In this document: positions 8,771 to 16,672 of the stretch, in pieces
How positions within the stretch are numbered: position 1 is the stretch's first letter
Layout: every line of letters starts with the position of its first letter
DNA from: Methanoregula sp. PtaU1.Bin051
Lineage (GTDB): Archaea > Halobacteriota > Methanomicrobia > Methanomicrobiales > Methanospirillaceae
Length of the DNA stretch: 64,000 nucleotides
Assembly: GCA_002067895.1 (NCBI GenBank)
Contig: MVRE01000004.1
Coordinates: forward strand, 1-64,000
Reading direction: 5' to 3'
Position numbers and translations under genes: made by a program
The notes under the pieces: model-generated
Databases searched by the model: none
Told to the model about the DNA's origin: nothing
What the model saw: only the letters and a program-made list of their open reading frames with translations

Positions 8771-9751
8771 TCAGGCAGTGGAATCATCCACAACCATCTT
8801 CGGGTTGGCAAGAATTGCCCCTGCATCTAGAACGATGAGGTCATCGACAAAACCTAGAACATACATCGGGTCTATTAATGTTTTCTGGCCGTCCGAAGGG
8901 CCGATCCGGGACTCTGGGATCGTGACCATGCCTGTAATAGAATCCGCGAGGATCCCGAATGTAATCGTACCGTCAGTGAGGACAATAACGCGGTTGAGGT
9001 CGGTCAGCCCCTTCCCTTTGAGAGAGAAGAGCACCTGCAGATCAACAAGGGAGACGATCTCTCCTCGGATTGCACAGATCCCGGAGATATAGTCCGGGGT
9101 ACCCGGAACCGGGGTGATACCTCCGGTCAACACCACCTCGCGGATGTATTTCATGCTCAGGGCGTACTCTTGGTACATAAGCCTGAACTTCAACAGATCG
9201 ATCAGGGCCGTCACCTGCAGGTCGTCAACCGGCCGTGCTAGTTTTTTAGTCCTTTTAAAAAGTACGGCCGGGAGATCTCCGGTATCATCAGCCGTAACGT
9301 CCTTCGGCGTTGGACCGGGCCGGATCAGAGCGCGGAGATGGGCAGGATCGGCCTTTTGGAGAAAATCGGCGAGGCTGGGGATGATCACTGTCCCGTCGCT
9401 TCCGGTCACCACTCCCATTACAGCAGATCCGGCTCTTTTGTCGGTCTGAGGAGGTATGTCCGGAATTTCCTGTACCCCCGAGGTTTTATCTACCCAGAGT
9501 GCAACGCAATCGACGCCGGACTTTCCGATAATGAGGACATCGGTCAGTTTCGGAGGCCGCGTCTCGCACTGGAAGAAGTGGCGCATGGAGTACACGATGA
9601 CCGTCCTGCCGTGCAGGTTGATGGTACCGGCCTGCCCGGGCCCGGCATTGTGGAGCGGGGTCAGCTGAACCATCCTGACAACACGCTCGACATCTGCAAG
9701 CGGTACTGCGCATTGGATCCCGTCGATGGAGAAGGAAAGCAGGCTTGTCAT
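8771..9751 (-). CDS. Tandem CheW-domain adaptor protein
   Basis: 326-aa soluble scaffold with two CheW folds. The first (about 1-135) includes FSIDGIQCAVPLADVERVVR and INLHGRTVIVYSM. The second (about 170-315) includes YALSMKYIREVV, TPVPGTPDYISGICAIRGEI and VSLVDLQVLF, which matches the CheW consensus closely. Most CheW proteins have a single domain of about 150 aa, so this doubling is unusual. It may bridge receptor and CheA in a different array geometry. It lies between the HTH-PAS regulator and the chemoreceptor on the same strand, and the short linker (about 136-165) carries charged residues but no recognised domain. Confidence 0.88.
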   Translation of the reverse strand: MTSLLSFSIDGIQCAVPLADVERVVRMVQLTPLHNAGPGQAGTINLHGRTVIVYSMRHFFQCETRPPKLTDVLIIGKSGVDCVALWVDKTSGVQEIPDIPPQTDKRAGSAVMGVVTGSDGTVIIPSLADFLQKADPAHLRALIRPGPTPKDVTADDTGDLPAVLFKRTKKLARPVDDLQVTALIDLLKFRLMYQEYALSMKYIREVVLTGGITPVPGTPDYISGICAIRGEIVSLVDLQVLFSLKGKGLTDLNRVIVLTDGTITFGILADSITGMVTIPESRIGPSDGQKTLIDPMYVLGFVDDLIVLDAGAILANPKMVVDDSTA

Positions 9752-9884
9752 ACCGGATCAGTCAGGTACTCCAACATTGTCTTTATTGACAAAAAATGTA
9801 GTGCAACGGCCGTAATTCCGGTTTTCCGGTGGGACGCGGGAAAAACCATGTGCCGGAAGGTGCGGCATGAGGATGCCGTCATTC

Positions 9885-10922
9885 TCATTCAGGCAAATTC
9901 TGAAAAACCGGCTCATGCTCCGTTTCCATGGTAAATTCTTTCTTCTTCCGGTCGGTTACATCCTCGACAGTCTGCATGGCCCCCGTAATATTTCCCGAAG
10001 CGTCCCGGATAACCCGTGCCGTGATATGCAGCCACTTCCCGCCGGATCCGATGGCGGGGAAAAAGTCGACGCAATCGTGTGCGTTGTCAACCGTGCCGGT
10101 CTTCCGGCATTTTCCTTTATACTGGCTCTCGATCCGGGCCTCATCGTTTTCGAGGAGGAGATCGGCGAGGCACGGGCGCTCTTCCGGATAAAAGGCTCTC
10201 CACTGCCGGTTTGTCCCCATCACCTCTTCTGCACGGATCTTCGTTAAGATCTCAAGCGACCTGTTCCAGAAGACAATCCTGTGATTCCTGTTGATTAAAA
10301 AATATGCCTGCGGGGTGACCTGGAAGATGGTGTTTAAGAGCTGCTCCTTCTCTGCGAGTGCGTTTTCGGCCTGCTTCTGCCTGGTAATATCCTCAAACAG
10401 GAGAGCGATCCCGTTCTCGCCGTCTTCGAGTGACGTGGGAATGAAGCGGGCGTTGAAGTACTTCTCGGTCCCGGCAACCTGTACGCGGATCTCTTTTTTC
10501 AGGACAGGTCCCCCGGCAAGGAGGCCGGCAAGCACGGTCTCCTCCTGCTCCAAGATGAACGGGACGGGAAGCCTGCTCAGTCTCATGCCGAGGATCTCCC
10601 CCTTTGGACGCCCGTTAAAGCTGGCAAACGTGTCGCTTGTCTGTACAATACGCAGCTCCTCGTCAACAACGACAATCAGTTCATGGGCCATGTTCAGGAT
10701 ATTTCCAATCGGGACCCGGCGGGAGAGATAGTAGATCTTCGCATTGCCCATGAACCGGACTTCGAGGTGCCCGGATGCTGTCAGGACATCAAGGTACTTG
10801 GCAACCGAGTTCCGGCTAATCCCGAGCGCTGCTGCTATCTCCTTGATATTCATTCCAAGGGGGTGCTCGACCAGCACATCCTTAATCCTGGCAAGTTCAT
10901 CACTTGCGGGCTTTCCGGTCAT
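9885..10922 (-). CDS. HTH-PAS-PAS regulator
   Basis: 345-aa probable one-component transcription regulator. Residues 1-75 form a winged-helix domain (LARIKDVLVEHP, then IKEIAAALGISRNSVAKYLD, then a wing ending GNAKIYYLS). Two PAS domains follow (about 80-190 and 205-330), each resembling those of methanogen sensor proteins, with a PAC-like tail (VEDVTDRKKKEF). There is no kinase or receiver domain, so signal input probably acts directly on DNA binding. The ATG at 10922 is chosen because GGAGATCC lies 4-5 nt upstream. In-frame ATG 10937 and TTG 10943 would extend it. It heads the minus-strand sensory cluster, and an inverted repeat at 11004-11026 lies in its upstream region. Confidence 0.85.
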   Translation of the reverse strand: MTGKPASDELARIKDVLVEHPLGMNIKEIAAALGISRNSVAKYLDVLTASGHLEVRFMGNAKIYYLSRRVPIGNILNMAHELIVVVDEELRIVQTSDTFASFNGRPKGEILGMRLSRLPVPFILEQEETVLAGLLAGGPVLKKEIRVQVAGTEKYFNARFIPTSLEDGENGIALLFEDITRQKQAENALAEKEQLLNTIFQVTPQAYFLINRNHRIVFWNRSLEILTKIRAEEVMGTNRQWRAFYPEERPCLADLLLENDEARIESQYKGKCRKTGTVDNAHDCVDFFPAIGSGGKWLHITARVIRDASGNITGAMQTVEDVTDRKKKEFTMETEHEPVFQNLPE

Positions 10923-11344
10923 CTTGGATCTCCGCATGAACAAGTCTGATCAGTACCGGCCGTCCGTGATTCTTTAGACCGTTACTCGATATTGTTTTAA
11001 ATAGTGTTCGTTTGGAATCCGAACACAGATCAAATTCCTAAGATTTAATACCACGAACGCCTTTAATAATCATTGTGCATAGTGTTTGTGCATATGTGCA
11101 TGGCACTAGCATTATGCATAACTGATGAGCGGGCTTCTCGTCTATAACAGGGACAGGTCCTGAATTCCTATGGTTACCACATACCTCTTCAAAGCCTAAA
11201 ACCATGAATCAGGACCCCCCTGCCGATCTATGATCAACTATCCGCACTTTCTTTTCAGATGTTTCAGGCGATGTTCATGAGCAGTAGCAGTCTCTGTCCG
11301 AAATCGGTAAACAGAAAACCAGAGTAAACCAATGATACCATACT
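10923..11344. other. Divergent intergenic region with operator-like repeats
   Basis: This 422-nt gap separates the HTH-PAS gene from moeA, which are transcribed apart. It is AT-richer than its flanks. It holds a perfect 7-bp inverted repeat (11004-11026), three copies of GTGCAT (11075-11080, 11088-11093, 11096-11101), and AT-rich stretches that could be TATA elements near 10995-11003 and 11061-11070. No credible coding frame was found. Confidence 0.6.
11004..11026. promoter_or_regulatory. Perfect inverted repeat, candidate operator
   Basis: GTGTTCG, a 9-nt spacer, then CGAACAC. The 7-bp arms are perfectly complementary with centre-to-centre spacing of about 16 nt, a geometry that suits a dimeric helix-turn-helix protein. 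It lies about 80 nt upstream of the HTH-PAS start and next to an AT-rich TTTTAAATAG stretch. Autoregulation is an inference. Confidence 0.4.
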
Positions 11345-12559
11345 ATGGGTGGTACCAGGTTCTTGCAGGTTGTCCCGGTCTCCGATGCGGTTATAGCAGC
11401 AGTAAGTATGGCGTCGCTGCCGGTACTAGAGAAGGTCCCGCTCGATTCGGCGGCGGGCCGGGTGCTCGCGGCCCCTGTATTAGCCGACACCGATATCCCG
11501 GGCTTCGACCGCTCAGTTGTCGACGGGTATGCGGTGAAGGCGGCAGACACGGCCGGGGCAGGGGAAACCATTCCGGCGATGCTGCAGTGCACCGGGAAGG
11601 TTGCCATGGGTGATTCCGGCATCCTGCAACCGATAAAACCGGGGGAATGCATGTATGTCCCGACCGGGGGCCCTCTCCCTGCCGGTGCTGATGCGATGGT
11701 GATGGTTGAGAACACCGAGACGGCAGGGGACATGGTGCTGGTAAAGAAACCCGTTGCGCACGGCGAGAACGTTCTCCTCTCCAGCGAGGACTTTAAAAAA
11801 GGGGAGATCGTACTGCCTGCCGGGAGGAAGCTCTCGCCGCAGGATGTCGGGGTCCTTGCGGCTGCAGGCTGCGCCCGGGTCCCGGTTACAAAAAAACCGG
11901 TCGTGGGAATAATCTCGACTGGCAACGAGCTGGTGCCGGTCATAAAGAAGCCCTCGCCCGGGCAGGTCCGTGACGCCAACGCGTCCATGCTGGGGGCATT
12001 CCTCCTCGGATACGGGTGCATCCCGAAATTATACGGCATCGTAAAGGATGAGAAACCGGCATTCGAATCAGTAGTTACCCGTGCAGTTGCCGAATGTGAC
12101 GTCGTACTGCTCTCCGGCGGAAGTTCCAAGGACGAGCGGGACATGACGGCAGGGACGATCGCCGGGCTGGGCGAGGTGCTCATCCATGGTGTCGCGATCA
12201 CCCCGGGCAAGCCGACAATAATCGGGAGAGTCTCGGGAAAACCGGTCTTCGGTCTCCCCGGGCATCCCGCTTCGGCGTACATCGTACTCATCGCCATCGT
12301 CCGCCCGCTCATCGACCGCATGCTGGGCATGGAAAAACCGGAGGTCCGGACGCTGCAGGCAACGCTTGCGATGAACATACCCTCGCAGCGGGGCAGGGAG
12401 GACTATGTCCGCGTAAAGGTGGCGGACGGGATCGCAACGCCGGTCTTCGGAAAATCCGGGCTACTCAACACGCTGGTTGCAAGCGACGGGGTCGTCTGCA
12501 TCCCGGCCGGGAGCGAGGGGCTGGAGAAAGGTAGCGAGGTTGAGGTGATCCTGTGGTGA
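11345..12559 (+). CDS. moeA: Molybdopterin molybdotransferase MoeA
   Basis: 404-aa full-length MoeA. It inserts molybdate (or tungstate) into adenylylated molybdopterin in the cytoplasm. Recognisable features are the N-terminal segment with PLDSAAGRVLAAPV, the motif DIPGFDRSVVDGYAV, the substrate-loop GECMYVPTGGPLPAGADAMV, the MoaB/MogA-like domain with GIISTGNEL and LSGGSSKDERD, the IIGRVSGKPVFGLPGHPAS segment, and a C-terminal beta-barrel. No clear Shine-Dalgarno precedes the ATG, so the start may be leaderless. Its stop overlaps the GTG start of a second, fused MoeA gene. The Mo/W formylmethanofuran dehydrogenase operon lies just downstream and is the likely main consumer of the cofactor. 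Confidence 0.93.
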   Translation: MGGTRFLQVVPVSDAVIAAVSMASLPVLEKVPLDSAAGRVLAAPVLADTDIPGFDRSVVDGYAVKAADTAGAGETIPAMLQCTGKVAMGDSGILQPIKPGECMYVPTGGPLPAGADAMVMVENTETAGDMVLVKKPVAHGENVLLSSEDFKKGEIVLPAGRKLSPQDVGVLAAAGCARVPVTKKPVVGIISTGNELVPVIKKPSPGQVRDANASMLGAFLLGYGCIPKLYGIVKDEKPAFESVVTRAVAECDVVLLSGGSSKDERDMTAGTIAGLGEVLIHGVAITPGKPTIIGRVSGKPVFGLPGHPASAYIVLIAIVRPLIDRMLGMEKPEVRTLQATLAMNIPSQRGREDYVRVKVADGIATPVFGKSGLLNTLVASDGVVCIPAGSEGLEKGSEVEVILW

Positions 12560-14409
12560 AACGCTACCTGAAGGTCACGTCACTTGATGCTGCTCTGGAC
12601 CTCCTGTCAGGGGGATTTTCCTGCCGGCCGGAAACAATCCGCGTCCCGCTTGAGGAATCTGCCGGCAGGATCACTGCTGTCCCCATCATCGTCCGGTATT
12701 CCGTGCCGGAGATCCATGTTGCCGCAATGGACGGGATCGCCGTCGTGAGTGCCGATACGAAGAGTGCCTCCGAGCAGCACCCGGTAACCCTGCCAAAGGC
12801 TGTCCGTGTAAATACCGGCAACGTGATACCACAGGGTTTCGATGCGGTCATCATGATCGAGGATGTCTGGGCCGATGGCGACCGGTTCACTATACGGAAA
12901 GCAGTCCCCCCGTGGCAGCATGTCCGGCCTGCGGGCGAGGACATCGCGGAGTCCGAGATGGCGATGCCTGCCGGCCACCGTATCCGCCCGTTCGAGCTGG
13001 GAGCCCTTGCCGCGTACGGGGTCACGGGAGTGGACGTGCTTGCCGTCCGTGCCGGCCTTATACCCACGGGCAGCGAGCTAGTCCTCCCCGGCACCCGGCC
13101 GGGGCCCGGTCAGGTCGTTGAGAGCAACACGGTGATGGCGGGGTCGATGCTTGCGGAGGCTGGCGTCACCTGCACGCGGTACCCGATAGTGAAGGATGAC
13201 CCTGCAATGATAAGGGACGCAGTATCCCGGGCCGTCCGCGAGAACGAGATCGTGATTGTGTCAGCAGGATCCTCTGCCGGGACCCGTGACTTCACGGCAG
13301 AGGTTATCGCGGAACTCGGCGAGGTGCTTGTCCATGGGATCGCGATAAAACCCGGAAAACCGGCGATCATCGGGAGAATTTCCGGAAAACCGGTCTTCGG
13401 CATCCCCGGCTACCCTCTCTCGGCTTTTACCGTAATCAGGGAGATCGTGCTCCCGTTCCTGCGTAATTACGGTCTGTATGTGCCGGTTCCGGACGAAATT
13501 CCTGCCCGGATAACCGGAACGTTATCCAAGGAAATCGGCTCGGACGAGTTTGTTCTCTGCACGCTGGGGAAGGTCGGAGACCGCTGGGTGGTCTCGCCCC
13601 AGTCCCGCGGCGCCGGCGTGCAGATGAGCGCCGTCCGTGCAAACGCTTACCTTAAAGTGCCGTCCGCCTCGGAAGGCTGGGAAGTCGGCGAGGTCGTGCC
13701 GGCGCGGCTTATGGTGACCCGGCAGGACGCCGCCACGGCACTCCTCGTCAACGGGAGCCATGATCCCGCCCTCGATCACCTTGCGAACCTGCTCCAGCAG
13801 CAGGGGGTGTCCCTCCTCTCCACCAATGTCGGAAGCATGGGGGGGATTCTCGCTCTCGCAAAAGACGAATGCCATGCAGCGCCGACCCATCTCCTCTCGC
13901 CTGACGGGAGCTATAACACGGAATATATAAAGAAATACCTGCCCGGCGCCGCAATCGATCTTATCTGCGTGGCCGGGCGGCAGCAGGGGATCGTGTCCCG
14001 CGATAAATTGTCGCTTAAAGACCTGCCGTATCGTTCGTTCATCAACCGGCAGAGGGGTTCTGGCACCCGGATGCTGCTGGACTTTGAGCTCTCAAGGGCC
14101 GGGATTGATCCCGTTTCAATCGCGGGATACGAACGGGAGGCGACCACCCATATCGCGGTCGCCCTTGCCGTAAAAAGCGGCGAGGCCGATGCGGGGATGT
14201 GCGTGTACAGTGCAGCCCGGGCACTCGATCTCCCCTTCGTCCCGGTTGCACAGGAACGGTACGAACTTGCCGTGCGGAGAGAACACGAAGGCGATTCCCG
14301 TGTCGCTGCACTAATCCGGGCAGTCGGTTCGGCTGAGTTCAGGAATATCCTCGACCGGCTCGGGGGATACGACACGACTGAAACAGGTTCGGTGCGGAAG
14401 GTGGCCTGA
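12553..14409 (+). CDS. MoeA fused to a periplasmic-binding-protein-like domain
   Basis: 618 aa. Residues 1-400 repeat the MoeA architecture (VAAMDGIAVV, GFDAVIMIEDV, GLIPTGSELV, IIGRISGKPVFGIPGYPLS). Residues about 405-605 form a PBP-like (LysR-substrate-binding-like) domain (NGSHDPALDHLANLL through FINRQRGSGTRMLLD and SGEADAGMCV). The fusion is known in archaea and some bacteria, and the extra domain is thought to bind an oxyanion or small ligand, perhaps molybdate or tungstate. The start is GTG: either 12553 or 12556, the second giving a GTGA overlap with the stop of the preceding moeA. Two adjacent MoeA paralogues may divide Mo and W insertion. That division is inference. Confidence 0.92.
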   Translation: MVKRYLKVTSLDAALDLLSGGFSCRPETIRVPLEESAGRITAVPIIVRYSVPEIHVAAMDGIAVVSADTKSASEQHPVTLPKAVRVNTGNVIPQGFDAVIMIEDVWADGDRFTIRKAVPPWQHVRPAGEDIAESEMAMPAGHRIRPFELGALAAYGVTGVDVLAVRAGLIPTGSELVLPGTRPGPGQVVESNTVMAGSMLAEAGVTCTRYPIVKDDPAMIRDAVSRAVRENEIVIVSAGSSAGTRDFTAEVIAELGEVLVHGIAIKPGKPAIIGRISGKPVFGIPGYPLSAFTVIREIVLPFLRNYGLYVPVPDEIPARITGTLSKEIGSDEFVLCTLGKVGDRWVVSPQSRGAGVQMSAVRANAYLKVPSASEGWEVGEVVPARLMVTRQDAATALLVNGSHDPALDHLANLLQQQGVSLLSTNVGSMGGILALAKDECHAAPTHLLSPDGSYNTEYIKKYLPGAAIDLICVAGRQQGIVSRDKLSLKDLPYRSFINRQRGSGTRMLLDFELSRAGIDPVSIAGYEREATTHIAVALAVKSGEADAGMCVYSAARALDLPFVPVAQERYELAVRREHEGDSRVAALIRAVGSAEFRNILDRLGGYDTTETGSVRKVA

Positions 14410-14470
14410 TGTCATGCCGGGGCAGATGAGTATGTACGATGAAATGCGCGTAGGGAAAAACGAATTATAT

Positions 14471-14509
14471 ATTGATTTTTTATGGGAGAGGCAGGCCCGG
14501 AAAATCAAT
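14471..14509 (+). terminator. Inverted repeat with T-rich tail after the moeA pair
   Basis: ATTGATTTT (14471-14479) and AAAATCAAT (14501-14509) are perfect 9-bp complements around a 21-nt loop and are followed by TTTTATTCTT. It sits about 60 nt after the moeA-fusion stop and probably separates moeA transcription from the fwd operon. A 31-codon frame starting at 14426 overlaps it and is not supported as a gene. Confidence 0.45.
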
Positions 14510-14613
14510 TTTTATTCTTGATCCGAACCTTTTAGTAAAATAAGTTAAGTAATGTGCTGATAAATTTTCTTGGGTTAATTGATTATACATAACCATAAGC
14601 AATTTTACATACA

Positions 14614-14623
14614 TTTATTAAAT
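14614..14623 (+). promoter_or_regulatory. Putative TATA box of the fwd operon
   Basis: TTTATTAAAT in an AT-rich stretch, 39-48 nt upstream of the first fwd ATG. Transcription would start near 14645, with a leader of less than 20 nt lacking a Shine-Dalgarno. This is consistent with one promoter driving all five fwd genes. Confidence 0.4.
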
Positions 14624-14661
14624 CCGTCGGGCAACCGTTCAATTACGACATTCTTTGTGTG

Positions 14662-14931
14662 ATGTCAATGGCGTTTTCAGTACATGTGAACACGGAACGA
14701 TGTACCGGCTGCGGCAACTGCGTTGTCGCATGCCCGGTCAATGCCCTCGAGCTGTATACGCTCGATCCGGTAACGAAGGAGAAGATCTACAAGGTCAGGA
14801 ATGGCATGTCTGTCAGTCTTGACGTCAAGATGGAACTTTGTGCCGGCTGCGGCGTGTGTGTCGAGGCCTGTCCCTATGACGTGATCCGTCTCTCCGGCAA
14901 GGGTGAGATGAGAACCCCGGCCAGTGTCTGA
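14662..14931 (+). CDS. fwdG: Formylmethanofuran dehydrogenase ferredoxin-type subunit (FwdG-like)
   Basis: 89-aa protein with two [4Fe-4S] binding motifs. One is near the N-terminus (CTGCGNCVVACP, Cys14/17/20/24) and the other follows a spacer (CAGCGVCVEACP). It matches the small ferredoxin subunit that carries electrons between the polyferredoxin/heterodisulfide reductase side and the catalytic FwdB. It is first in the operon and is followed after 18 nt by fwdD. ATGs at 14662 and 14668 and a GTG at 14659 are all in frame. 14662 is used here. The larger polyferredoxin FwdF and subunits E and H are not in this window. Confidence 0.85.
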   Translation: MSMAFSVHVNTERCTGCGNCVVACPVNALELYTLDPVTKEKIYKVRNGMSVSLDVKMELCAGCGVCVEACPYDVIRLSGKGEMRTPASV

Positions 14932-14949
14932 TGAAGAGGTGGAGCGATT

Positions 14950-15357
14950 ATGGCGAACAAGATTTCACTCAACCTGATCTCCGGGCGCACCATCCAGCAG
15001 GGCGTCTGCATTGAGTCCGGGAAGGAGAAGCCCTCCTACCGGACGGCCTGCGGGATCATCGAGATGGACCCGTCCGATCTCAGGAAGATGGGTGCCTGGA
15101 AGAACACCAATGTGAAAGTGACGAGCGAATTTGGCAGCGTGATCGTAAAGGCGGTCGAGACTACCCAGGGACCCCACCCGGGCGTTGGCTTCATCCCCAT
15201 GGGCCCGTGGGCGAACTCCGTCATCAGCCCTAATACTTACTCGACCGGCATGCCGACGTTCAAAGGCGTACCGGTAACTGTCGAGGTCGCGATCAACGAA
15301 CCGATCCTTCTCGGGATAGAACTGGTCCAGAAGCAGTGCGGGGTGAAGGTAGGATGA
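14950..15357 (+). CDS. fwdD: Formylmethanofuran dehydrogenase subunit D
   Basis: 135-aa subunit with the molybdopterin-dinucleotide-binding fold found at the C-terminus of larger Mo/W oxidoreductases and here carried by a separate chain. Visible family features are the opening LISGRTIQQG, CGIIEMDPSD, and the glycine-rich stretch GVGFIPMGPWANSVI followed by a conserved TGMPTFKGVPV. It packs on FwdB to hold the pterin cofactor. Its stop overlaps the FwdB start as ATGA, giving likely coupled translation and equal stoichiometry. Confidence 0.93.
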   Translation: MANKISLNLISGRTIQQGVCIESGKEKPSYRTACGIIEMDPSDLRKMGAWKNTNVKVTSEFGSVIVKAVETTQGPHPGVGFIPMGPWANSVISPNTYSTGMPTFKGVPVTVEVAINEPILLGIELVQKQCGVKVG

Positions 15358-16670
15358 CAAAGACAATGACCGATGTCGTATGCCCGTTCTGCGGGACGCT
15401 CTGCGACGACCTCGAAGTATCGCTCTCGGATGACGGGAAGCAGATCCTTGAAGTCTACAACGCATGTGTGATCGGGACCGAGAAGTTCCTGCATTCGCAG
15501 GCAAAGGACCGCGTCACCCGCCCGCGGATGAGACAGGAAGACGGCAGCTGGAAGGAAGTCAGCTATGACGAGGCTGTCGAATACACCGCCAAGATCCTCG
15601 CGAATGCGAAAAAGCCCCTGATGTACGGCTGGTCCTCGACCAATTGCGAGGCGCAGAGCGTCGGCCACGAAATCGCCGAGATGTGCGGCGCCTGCGTCGA
15701 CAACACCGCGGCGGTCTGCCATGGCACGACGCTTATTGCCGTGCAGGACATCGGGATTCCAAGCTGCACGCTGGGGGAGATCAAGAACCGTGCGGATCGC
15801 ATCATCTTCTGGGGATGCAACCCGGCACACGCCCACCCCCGGCACATGTCCCGGTACTCGATATATCCGAGAGGGTTCTTCACCGGGAAGGGCCACAAGA
15901 GCCGGAAGATCGTTGTAGTCGATCCCCGGGTCACCGATACCGCGAGCCTAGCCGACATCCACCTGCAGGTGGAGCAGGGCCGCGACTACGAGCTCCTGAA
16001 TGCACTTCGCGTCGCCCTCAACAACGAATGGCTCCCCGACGTGGTTGCAGGAATCCCGCAGGAGAAGATCCGCGAGGTCGCCGAGGTCTGCAAGAGCGGC
16101 CGGTTCGGTATCATCTTCTTCGGCATGGGCGTGACCCAGTCCCTCTCCAAGAACCACAACATCGACGAGGCGATCGCGCTCACAAAGCACCTCAACGAGT
16201 TTACGAAATTCTCGATCATGCCGATGCGGGGACACTATAACGTAACCGGCTCCGGCGAGGTCCTCGCATGGCAGTTCGGGTTCCCGTATTCCGTCGACCT
16301 CTCGCGCGGGTTCGCACGGTACAACCCTGGCGACACGAGCACGATCGACCTTCTCTTAAGGGGGGAGGTTGACGCCATGCTCACCATCGCAAGCGACCCC
16401 GGTGCGCATTTCCCGATCAGCGCAGTCAAGCAGATCGCAAAGATCCCGTCCGTTGCGATCGACCCGCACCTGACCCCGACGACCGGCGTCTCCAAACTCC
16501 ATGTCCCGGTCGCATTCGTCGGAGTCGAGGTGGGCGGTAACGCCTATCGCATGGACAACGTGCCGATCGACACACGGAAGGTCGTGGACCCGCCCGCAGG
16601 CATGCTCACCGACGAGGAGTTCCTGACCAAAGTGCGTGACCGCGTCAAGCAGCTCAAGGGGGTAAAGTAA
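15354..16670 (+). CDS. fwdB: Formylmethanofuran dehydrogenase catalytic subunit B
   Basis: 438-aa catalytic subunit that reduces CO2 to formate at a Mo or W bis-pterin centre, the first step of methanogenesis. The N-terminal [4Fe-4S] ligands are Cys10, Cys13, Cys17 (CPFCGTLC) and Cys38. The metal ligand is Cys122 in AAVCHGTTL, so this is the cysteine form and not the selenocysteine form. The remainder shows the formate dehydrogenase-like fold (IIFWGCNPAHAHPRHMSRYS, FFGMGVTQS, LLLRGEVDAML). The start at 15354 is fixed by the ATGA overlap with fwdD. Whether Mo or W is used cannot be told from the sequence. Confidence 0.95.
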   Translation: MTKTMTDVVCPFCGTLCDDLEVSLSDDGKQILEVYNACVIGTEKFLHSQAKDRVTRPRMRQEDGSWKEVSYDEAVEYTAKILANAKKPLMYGWSSTNCEAQSVGHEIAEMCGACVDNTAAVCHGTTLIAVQDIGIPSCTLGEIKNRADRIIFWGCNPAHAHPRHMSRYSIYPRGFFTGKGHKSRKIVVVDPRVTDTASLADIHLQVEQGRDYELLNALRVALNNEWLPDVVAGIPQEKIREVAEVCKSGRFGIIFFGMGVTQSLSKNHNIDEAIALTKHLNEFTKFSIMPMRGHYNVTGSGEVLAWQFGFPYSVDLSRGFARYNPGDTSTIDLLLRGEVDAMLTIASDPGAHFPISAVKQIAKIPSVAIDPHLTPTTGVSKLHVPVAFVGVEVGGNAYRMDNVPIDTRKVVDPPAGMLTDEEFLTKVRDRVKQLKGVK

Positions 16671-16672
16671 CC

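Noticed and set aside
11275-12378. 367-codon open frame antisense to moeA
   Set aside because: Ser/Pro/Thr-rich composition typical of the complement of a GC-rich gene. The plus strand has complete MoeA motifs.
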